Assembly: GCA_030015575.1 (NCBI GenBank)
Contig: CM057337.1
Span: 379,959,582 to 380,023,581, forward strand
Length of the DNA stretch: 64,000 bases
Reading direction: 5' to 3'
Source of the DNA: Agapanthus africanus
Taxonomy: Eukaryota; Streptophyta; Magnoliopsida; Asparagales; Amaryllidaceae
Shown piece after piece: positions 49,512-58,312 of this stretch. The notes beneath the pieces are model-generated. The model saw nothing but the letters and a program-made list of their open reading frames with translations, was not told where the DNA came from and did no database searches. The position numbers and the translations under genes are program-made. Position 1 is the stretch's first letter; every line of letters starts with the position of its first letter.

Positions 49512-50292
49512 TATATGATATACCCTGCACCTTATTCGATGGGGAAAGAGCCGAGATTCCTTCACCGGGAGTGACCTCTTTAGCTAAACTAGAAAAGCCT
49601 CATAAACACTCCTTTTCAAAAACACTCGATTCTACGACGATATCAAGTTCATTACGCGATAGGTTTTCTGAAAAACCTGTCGTAGCCCTCCGTCATTTCA
49701 GATAAGTCCTACTTAGTAATCGTGCTACGTTTGTTGGCCTGCGTCAAGGCGTAGTGTGCGGTAGCTAACTATTATTTATCTGTTTATGCATATGATGCAG
49801 ATTGGATTAAGGTATTCGTGCGACTTTGTTGGCCTGCGTCAAGGGTCGTACGGGTGGGATTAATTCAATCAAGAAATAACGGGTTGAACTTGACTAGCGC
49901 ACTATGGTTTGTTGGCCTGCGTCAAGGTCATGGGACGCTAGGGGCAAAATGTTATTGGGAATTTCAAGTGTTGAAATTTGCAATGAGATTGCATACCTCC
50001 TATGAGATAGTTGGATCCCGATACTCACTGCGAGTAAGAGTTACTCCTGGGAGAGTTTTACACAGGACAATTAGCCGATCAAGTAAGTGTCTAGAAAAGT
50101 GTTAACGGGGTTACGCCTCTGGAAAAACGAGGTTTACTTTAATTAGGCCCGTGCGAAAGCACGGGGAACCTCCCTTAAGTACCGACACTGATCTGGCTGA
50201 AAGATTGACGAAATTGTAGGGTGTAATTAATCCCGGCTAATCTTACCTTTTATGGTTTGAGAGAAGATTTGATAAAAACAGTGTGAGACATC
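49512..50292 (+). repeat. B3 leader, second piece
   Basis: It continues the second ~93-base unit broken by A2, then carries three hairpins with loop word CTGC (CTACG/CGTAG at 49725-49753; CGTGCGAC/GTCGTACG at 49817-49852; CTATGG arms at 49902-49933). No gene. It ends with ACATC (50288-50292), the left target duplication of A3. Confidence 0.8.
49725..49933 (+). other. Three leader hairpins with loop word CTGC, B3
   Basis: All three enclose TTGTTGGCCTGCGTCAAGG. The arms CTACG/CGTAG of the first replace GCTGCG/CGCAG of B2 and CTATG/CATAG of A1, keeping base pairs. Confidence 0.65.
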
Positions 50293-51370
50293 TGTTAGTG
50301 TATATGCCCTAGAGGCCATTACTGTATCATACTAGTATGTATATTACTTAATGGAAGCTTGGGATATTCACCTTGTATATACAATCTTTCTCAAAATAGT
50401 AGTATGCTACTTGGTTTGTTTCTACTTCAATGTGTGCATATGTTTATTTTAGTATATCACCTATGCACATTAGTGGAGCCCTTAGGATCTTTGCTTGATT
50501 ACCAGCGTTGTGATGGCAGTCACACTAGTGGGGGCTGGGTAATCTATAAGCACTTCCTTATGCAGGTCCCTAGTGGCAGGACTATCGAGACAGGGCATCG
50601 ATACTCCGGAGTCGACTAGCGCATGCGCTTCTCATCCCAGTGTGGGAGACGGTCTGTCCCACAGCGGTCGGTACGTCGTACTTGAGATAGTATGCGGGTG
50701 CTCGTTAGGTTACGAGTACACTGGACATGACTCGTCGGGAACTGACTAGTTGGAATAATGCCTATCTTCAGTTATCAGTTCCCAGGTGACATGAGTACAG
50801 CTTAGTCCGCTGACTTGACACTGTCACTTCACCTCGAGTGTCTTCCCACTGCACTTTGATTACTACCCTACCACGGCTCAAAGGAGTCGTGCAAACAGGT
50901 ACTAGTTGGGTGCAGTCCCGAAGCACTTGGAGGCAGTGACGGTTAGACAGGATTCGTCTCTCCCGGTATTGGGGGTTGACATCGCGCTGTGTCTAGGAGA
51001 GCCATTACACGAGTAGTCCCTGGCCAGGGCAAACGAGATATACTGGTAGGCTTCCAGTGTTATCTCAGGGTGTTTTAGGCTTCACTCCGACACGACTTGT
51101 ACCGCTATTAGGGGACTGACGTTTACCGCCCCTAGGCCCGCCATGCGATGTATCAGATGAACAGACCGGACTGTATGGAGAATGTCACATTCAGGCTCAG
51201 TAGGAGTTCAGATGGGTTTCGCCTCGTCAGTCTTCTTGTCGGCATCTACCTGGGGACCGTTACGCACAGCTAGTGCCGCTTGCGGTCTGTGGTTAAACCC
51301 ACTGCCAGCGTAGTGTCGAGTCTTTAGAGTCCCACACAGAAAACTATTCGCCTTTAGGCAAAAGAGTAGA

Positions 51371-51430
51371 GGTCGCATGGTTTTGCGACAGGTCGCATGG
51401 TTTTGCGACAGGTCGCATGGTTTTGCGACA
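51371..51430 (+). repeat. Three tandem 20-base hairpin repeats, A3 5' LTR
   Basis: The unit GGTCGCATGGTTTTGCGACA occurs three times without gaps. Each contains GTCGCA/TGCGAC arms. The A3 3' LTR has only two units (59392-59431). Confidence 0.8.
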
Positions 51431-51626
51431 GGGTTCGGTCACATCCGTGCACTTGTGCACGTACAGTGTCCGGAAAGTTCTCACTAGCGGGCTTTGGTTT
51501 AAGCCAGATCCTAGTGTACCTTTTGGGATTGGTTTTATCCAGTATGTATTCGTGTTCCTCGGAACGCGGATGCGGGTGTGTATGCACAGTTGACGGAGAG
51601 ACAGAGGCAGTGGATTCTCATTAGGG

Positions 51627-51806
51627 TTGTTGACTAGTTGACTGTTGACTATTGACTTTTTGCTCAACCCTAATGAGAATATGATATATACATACATATA
51701 TTTAGCAATAATATTAATTAAGTATTATAGTGACATGGTTGTTGGAGGGTTGACTTTGTTGACTTGTTGACTTTGTTGACCGGTCGACTAGGTTGGATTA
51801 GTTGAC
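51627..51806. promoter_or_regulatory. W-box cluster in A3 5' LTR
   Basis: Nine TTGAC[C/T] words occur in about 180 bases. Confidence 0.5.
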
Positions 51807-52479
51807 CATCATCATCACAATGGTTGTCATTTTCATGCAAAGACTTTTGCTTGCTTGTTGTAGTTTGCAAAATGAGTGCATGGAAATGATATTGCCTTTG
51901 TCATGATATGAACCATCACATAATACTTGATTGACATTATGGCTAATGATGCTTATGGATTATGAGAGGGTGAAAGACAAAAGAGAGGCTCATTCTTGCT
52001 TGACCTTTCTCTCTCTTGGTTTTGAGCTCTCATGCTCTTGCTCTCACCCTCTTCCTCTTGCTCTCTCTCTTTTGGTCTATGGTTCACTTGTCTCATGTGT
52101 TGAGAAGCTAGAACCATAGAGTAAAATCCCAACATACTCTTCTCTACTCATTCTAGTTCACAAGGCCTAGCAAGCCAAGTGATCTAGTTTTCTTCAAAGT
52201 CAGAAGAACACGCCAAAGGTAGAAGCTTTCAGGTAGATCCATCTTCGACGCAAGGAGACGACGAGGTGAGGCCGATCCGAACCCCGGGAGGAGTTGAAGA
52301 CGAAGGAGTTCAAGAAAGGTATAGCCCCCTAACCGAGTAGGTAAACTCTTGTTAGGTTGTTATTTAGATGTTTAACAAAGATCCGGGTCTATGAGTCCAT
52401 GTTACCGCCTCTTGAAAATTCGTTTTTCACCAAATTCCGCAAGCCCGTAAGTACCGGGAGAGGTAGCATGGACTTACAG

Positions 52480-52492
52480 TGGTATCAGAGCC
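52480..52492 (+). promoter_or_regulatory. A3 primer-binding site (initiator Met tRNA)
   Basis: TGGTATCAGAGCC lies one base after the LTR end. Confidence 0.93.
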
Positions 52493-53848
52493 TAGTTAAA
52501 CTCTATCTAACATGTTAGCAAAGTAGCTAGAAGATCGATCAAAGAAAAAGTCGCAAAAAGAACCCCGGTTTTTAAACTTTCTGTCGATTTTAAAAGTGCT
52601 GGAAAATTTTTTTGAGATACACAAAAAATCGATTAAGGGTTTTCTGAAGAAACTGCAAAAATTTGACCCCCTAACTCGATCAAAGCGCCGCGGAACCGCG
52701 GCCGAGTTGACTCGGTCATGGGGTTTCTTCTTTGCAGTTTGCTTATAGGGGTATTTTGGGATTTTTGGAATATATATTTTCTGCCCAGATTTTCCAGAAC
52801 GAAATTTTTTTTTTTTTTTGGTCCTGAAAATCCGTATTTTTGATCGAACTTCTAAAAGACTTTAGCTGACGGGTTTTTTCTGTAATGTGATATTTGTATT
52901 GAACGTCTGCTAATCGCTATATGTCGGTTAGTGGGGGTTATACAAATCTGTGATCTGTAATGTTATTGGAATGTGTATATGAATTCATTAGATTGTCGCG
53001 GGTGAATAGCCGGGGGTTGTGAGACGAGAGTTTTCTTTTCTTCCAAATCATGTAAATTTGTAAATTGATGTAATAATTATTTGTATGGCCGCACAACCGG
53101 GTCGGGGTTGTAGCCGTCATTGTATAATTTCTTTTTACAGTTTTTGCTCCTAGGATAGACCCAAGGAGGGGGTGCACAAACTACCGGGTATGCCGAAGTG
53201 CCGAGTGGCCTACTCACGGAGTTGAGGGAGGTTGCTTCGCTTCGGGTACTTGGCGGGTAATTTGCCGCACCCGTAGGGCTCTTGGGTGGGGTTTTGGCTA
53301 TTCACCGCGACCGTGTAATCTGCTTTTCGTTACAGGCTCGTACGAATTGCGGGTTCCTAGTATATCCAATGTGTTCATCTGTGATCTGAAATGGCTATCA
53401 TTGCAGTATATCTATATATGATATTATTTAGGCGTTGCTTTTGTTTTACAGCCGCGGTAGCCCAGCCCCCGCTCTGTCGTTAGTTAAGTAACCTAACGGG
53501 TAATGACGGGGCCCCGTGGCGAATGCGAATGGCATAAGCGTACGTCATATTTTGGTTGTTTTCTACAATGGTAGGATTAAATGATGGGACGCATTAAAAG
53601 AACTAATGCAAGAATATCACGCATTAAAAGAGCTAATGCAAGAAAATGAACCAAGTATAAGTAGTTGGAACACTTTCGAAAAACCACTCGGTTCTTTTCA
53701 AAACCAACTTTTAAATGCGGAGTTTGAGCCACTCCTTTTAAAAGCTATCATGGTTCTATCGATTATATCAAGTTCACTACGTTCACGGTTTCGCCAAAAC
53801 CATTCGTAGCCCTCCGTCGTTTCAGTTAAATATTCAGTAGTATTCAAG

Positions 53849-54058
53849 CTATGTATTTTGACCTTCGCCAAGGCATAGTGATTGGTAGCTGCTGAATGTT
53901 TATCTGTAGCATAGATAGATGCGTTGGTTTGGGACAGTCGTACTACCATTTTGGCCTTCGTCAAGGGTATGTACGGGTGGGTTCAAATTAACCTGGATAA
54001 TGACGGGTAGAACTTGACATGTGACTTATGATATTTTGGCCTTCGTTAAGGTCATAAG
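53849..54058 (+). other. Three leader hairpins with loop word CTTC, A3
   Basis: CTATG/CATAG (53849-53878), GTACTACC-type arms (about 53939-53974) and CTTATG/CATAAG (54025-54058) enclose TTTTGGCCTTCGTCAAGG or close variants. Confidence 0.62.
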
Positions 54059-54584
54059 AGCATGGGGCAAAAATCCACATCGGGAGTTTCAAAAGAACTG
54101 AAACTTGCTAGTGTTGCATACCATTTGGAGTGTGATGATTCTGGTAGGATTCCTTCAGTTTCGTCACACGATGATATTTGGATCCCGATCCTACTGTGAG
54201 TATATGCTACTCCTCGGGAAATTTCTCACTTAACGATCAATGCTATAAACCAAGTAGGTGTCTAGAAAGGTGTTAGCGGGGCTACGCCCACAGGGAAAAG
54301 AGGTTATTTAATTAAGGAACTTCGCGAAAGCGTTGGAAAACCTCCCTCGAAGTACCGACACTAGCCTGGCTGAACGGTTAAGCAAGAATTATACGGTGAG
54401 ATTGATCCTGACTAATTCTTCCTTTATGGTTCGAGGAGGGATTCGAGAGACAGTGGGAGCCATCCTGTTTAGACAAATTAAAAACCACTCTAAACTTGCA
54501 AGAGCATCATGCTGAGTGTTTTCTTCTCTCTCTCTTAATTGCAGCGACCCAGTGACCGCACCTAGGTTACATCTAGATAAAAAT

Positions 54585-57500
54585 ATGACTGAATCTGACT
54601 GTTGTGACTGGCAAAGGTCTGTCCAGATGTCCATTACCCATGACAAGCTGGGACACCTCTTAACTAATCAAACCCCTGCCGTCTCAGGTCCAGTTTCCCC
54701 TGTCACGGATGTTTACATCCACAGGACATCGGAAAAGGATTGTGCGAAAGCCAAGTGCCTCGTGTTAGCCTCAGTTGATGGTGCAAACCAGGGGCAGCAC
54801 GAGAAGATGGACTCAGTTTCTATCTTCCTCCTTAACAAAGATTTATATGGAGAGCAATCTCGTATCGCAAGATATGAGACCTCGAACGAATTGCTTCAAG
54901 CGAGGTTGGCTGTCGGGTCATCTGTAAGGGACAACGTCCTTACAGAAACCAGCTATTTTAAGCTCACGGACCTGGAGACCACGTTGAAGAATAGGTCAAG
55001 TACTGACTTAATTCTACAGTCCCTGCCCTCTGCTTATACCCTGAAAGAAACCAGGGAAGAAAAAGGAACAGCAAGGGCAAAAGTTTCAGGACTGGATATA
55101 GTAAAAGAGGAATGTTCCTATTGTAACGGGAATGAACAATGGCGGAAAGATTGCAGGGCTTGCAAAGCCAGTAGCCAGAATTCGAAGCATATTGTGGCTT
55201 CGGCTTCGAGTGTGTTCGTAATAGAGAACTGTTTGTCAGTTAACCCTACTTCCTGGGTATTGGATACCGGATCAGGATCTCATATCTGTAATTCATTACA
55301 GGCTCTGAGAAACCGTAGGGTTATCAGGAAAGGTGATGTGACTCTCAGGGTTGCTAACGGAATGAGCATGGATGCTGTATCCGTAGGGGAATATCACCTA
55401 GGACTGACAACTGGGCAGATATTGATTCTGCGTGACTGTTTGTATGTACCAGGTGCGTCTTCTAATATCATATCTGTATCCTTACTTTCTAAGGAAGGAT
55501 ATGATTTTGCTTTTGTAAGCGATGTAGTAAACATCCACCTAAATCAAGTACTGATTGGGTCAGGTACATTAAATAATGGTATATACGTATTGAATCAAGC
55601 TCAGATATTCAGTGTCCAGAACACACTTAAAAGAAAGTCTCCAGAATTAAATCAGGCTTTCTTATGGCATTGTAGACTGGGTCACATCAATGAGACACGG
55701 TTGACAAAGTTACATAAAGAAGGATACTTGGACCCGTTCGAGTACCAGTCTTATGCCACTTGTGAATCTTGTCTCATGGGAAAGATGACAAAGACTCCGT
55801 TCACTGGACACGAAGTAAGAGCGAGCGAGCTCTTGGGACTCATACACAGTGACGTGTGTGGTCGAATGTCTACACATGCGCGAAGCGGTTTTTCATACTT
55901 CATTACTTTCACAGATGATTTCTCTAGGTATGGACATGTCTTCTTAATGAAGCACAAATCCGAGGCCTTTGAGAAATTTCGGGAATACAAGAATGAAGTT
56001 GAAAAACAAACAGGAAAAAGTATTAAGACACTAAGATCTGATCGAGGTGGAGAATACTTGAGTGCCGAGTTTCTGGACTACTTAAAAGAGAATGGAATTC
56101 TCTCTCAGCGTACTCCTCCATACACACCACAACACAACGGTGTATCGGAAATAAGGAATCGAACCCTATTGGATATGGTTCGTTCCATGATGAGTAAGGC
56201 TGAGTTACCGCGATCTTTCTGGGGTTTTGCACTAGAAACTGCTGCATATCTCTTGAACAAGGCTCCAACCAAGACTGTGCCTACCACCCCATATCAGATG
56301 TGGAGTGGGCAGAAACCCTGTCTTAAGTACTTAAAGACATGGGGAAGTCCAGCTTTTGTTAAAAAGCAGCATGCGGACAAACTCGAGGCACGCTCAGTAC
56401 TGTGTAAGTTTGTGGGATACCCAAAGAACTCCAGGGGGTATTTTTTCTATTACGCAGAGGAACAAAAGGTTTTTGTTTCTCGTCATGCCCACTTTCTGGA
56501 ACATCAGTTTTTAGAAAAAGGAATAAGTGGGAGCGCAATAGAACTGGAAGAAATTCCAGAACCACAAGCTATTACTGAAAGCTTGGAAGAACCAGAAGTT
56601 TCAGGGGAACCGGACATTCCTGCGCCACTCCGCAGAAGTAGTAGGCAGTCTCATCCGCCCGAGAGATAGTACGGTTTTCTTATAGACGGGGATAGAGAGG
56701 ATTGCACCATGGATTATGGTGAGCCTATTAGCTTCCAGCATGCCATTCAGAGCGGTGACTCGGTAAAATGGCTGGATGCAATGCGGACCGATATGGAGTC
56801 CATGTACACCAACAAAGTTTGGACTTTGGACTTTGCTCCAGAAGGGGTAAAACCCGTAGGCTGCAAATGGATCTTCAGAAAGAAGATTGGTGTAGATGGG
56901 CAGGTTGAAACCTATAAAGCTAGGCTCGTTGCAAAGGGTTTTCGTCAAAAACCTGGTTTGGACTATGACGAGACCTTTTCTCCGGTAGCCATGCTTAAAT
57001 CCATTCGGATCCTTCTTGCCATTGCTGCCTTCCACGATTATGAGATCTGGCAGATGGACGTAAAGACGGCTTTTCTAAATGGAAATTTGGAAGAGTGCGT
57101 CTATATGGATCAGCCAGAGGGATTCATTCAGAGTGGGAGCAACGGTAAAGTGTGCAAGTTGCTCAAGTCCATCTATGGACTCAAGCAGGCATCGCGGAGT
57201 TGGAACATCTGCTTTGATGATACTGTCAAAGAATTCAACTTTGTCAAAAACCCAGATGAACCATGCATTTACAGTAGGATTGTAGGGAGAAATGTGGTAT
57301 TCCTCGTCTTGTACGTCGATGATATTCTCCTAATAGGAAATGATATTCCTATGCTACAGTCAGTCAAAGGATTCTTGTCACAGAGGTTCTCCACGAAGGA
57401 CCTGGGAGATGCCAACTACATTCTGGGGATCCAGATCTATCGTGATAGATCTAAGAGGATGTTGGGACTTTCACAGTCAAGGTACATCGACACCATACTG

Positions 57501-58298
57501 AAACGGTTCAGTATGGAAGATTCCAAGCGCGGTAATCTACCGGCTTGTCACGGAATCACCCTCTCCAAAGAGATGTCTCCCAAGACTGATTTGGAAAGGA
57601 CTCGCATGTCATCAATACCCTACGCATCTGCGGTAGACTCTATTATGTATGCGATGTTGTGTACCAGACCAGATGTAGCATACGCATTGAGCGTTGTAAG
57701 CCGGTATCAGTCGGACCCAGGGGAGAAACACTGGATAGAAGTAAAGAACATTCTCAAGTACCTGAGAAGGACTAAAGAGATGTTCTTGGTGTATGGCGGA
57801 AAAGACCTCCAGATTGAGGCCTTTGCTGACTCCAGCTTCCAGAGTGATAAGGATGACTCCAAGTCCATGTCGGGTTATGTCTTTACCCTCAATGGAGGGG
57901 CGGTTTGCTGGAAGAGTTCCAAGCAGGAGACCGTTGCTGACTCAACTATGGAAGCGGAGTACATAGCTGCCTGCGATGCCGCAAAGGAAGCTGTCTGGAT
58001 GAAGAAGTTCCTCACGGAACTTCAGGTGGTTCCTACCAGTGTTGATCCAATACCGCTGTATTGTGACAACAACGGCGCTATAGCTTTAGCGAAGGAACCC
58101 AGGTCCCATCAGAAGTCCAGGCATATTTTGAGGCGCTACCACCTGATCAGGGAGATCGTTGATCGCCGGGAGATCGAGGTGAAGAGAGTAAATACGGAAG
58201 ATAACACTGCAGATCCATTCACCAAGGCCTTGCCCCAGACTCAGTTTGAGCGGCTGATCGAGATGATAGGTCTTCGATACGCCAGTACATGGCCTTAG
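54585..58298 (+). pseudogene. A3 gag-pol region, nearly whole
   Basis: The first ATG after the acceptor-like site is 54585 (MTESDCCDWQRS). Parts in order are a gag of distinct sequence, a knuckle-like cysteine segment (about 55113-55154), protease with DTGSGS (55263), integrase (HCRLGH, FTDDFSRYGH, LRSDRGGEY; about 55650-56320), reverse transcriptase with DVKTAFLNG and YVDD (57312-57323), and RNase H with SSKQETVADSTMEAEY ending YASTWP at 58298. It shows about one or two breaks. The protease-to-RNase H part is close to A2. The gag part diverges far more, so gag and pol may have different histories. Confidence 0.92.
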
Positions 58299-58299
58299 T

Positions 58300-58312
58300 G
58301 CAAGTGGGAGAT
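58300..58312 (+). promoter_or_regulatory. A3 polypurine tract
   Basis: GCAAGTGGGAGAT directly precedes the 3' LTR. Confidence 0.88.

Larger units (their letters stand above)
50293..52478 (+). repeat. A3 5' LTR
   Basis: The LTR is 2,186 bp, TGTTAGTG...GACTTACA. It has three 20-base hairpin repeats (51371-51430) and nine TTGAC[C/T] words (51627-51806). AAAG/GTATAG near 52315-52322 resembles a 5' splice site. Confidence 0.94.
52479..54584 (+). repeat. A3 leader, untranslated and structured
   Basis: The 2.1-kb leader has no credible gene. It holds a short GC-rich hairpin (GCCGCGGAACCGCGGC, 52687-52702) followed by CCGAGT/ACTCGG, the AGGCTCGTA-loop hairpin near 53320-53353, CGTTAG/CTAACG (53478-53498), tandem GCATTA/TAATGC hairpins (about 53591-53640), three hairpins with loop word CTTC (53849-54058), and a pyrimidine tract with TTGCAG at 54539-54544. 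Confidence 0.75.

Noticed and set aside
51371-51430. Short regular hairpin repeats resembling a CRISPR array
   Set aside because: Units touch without spacers, occur inside LTRs of a plant retrotransposon, and number only two or three.
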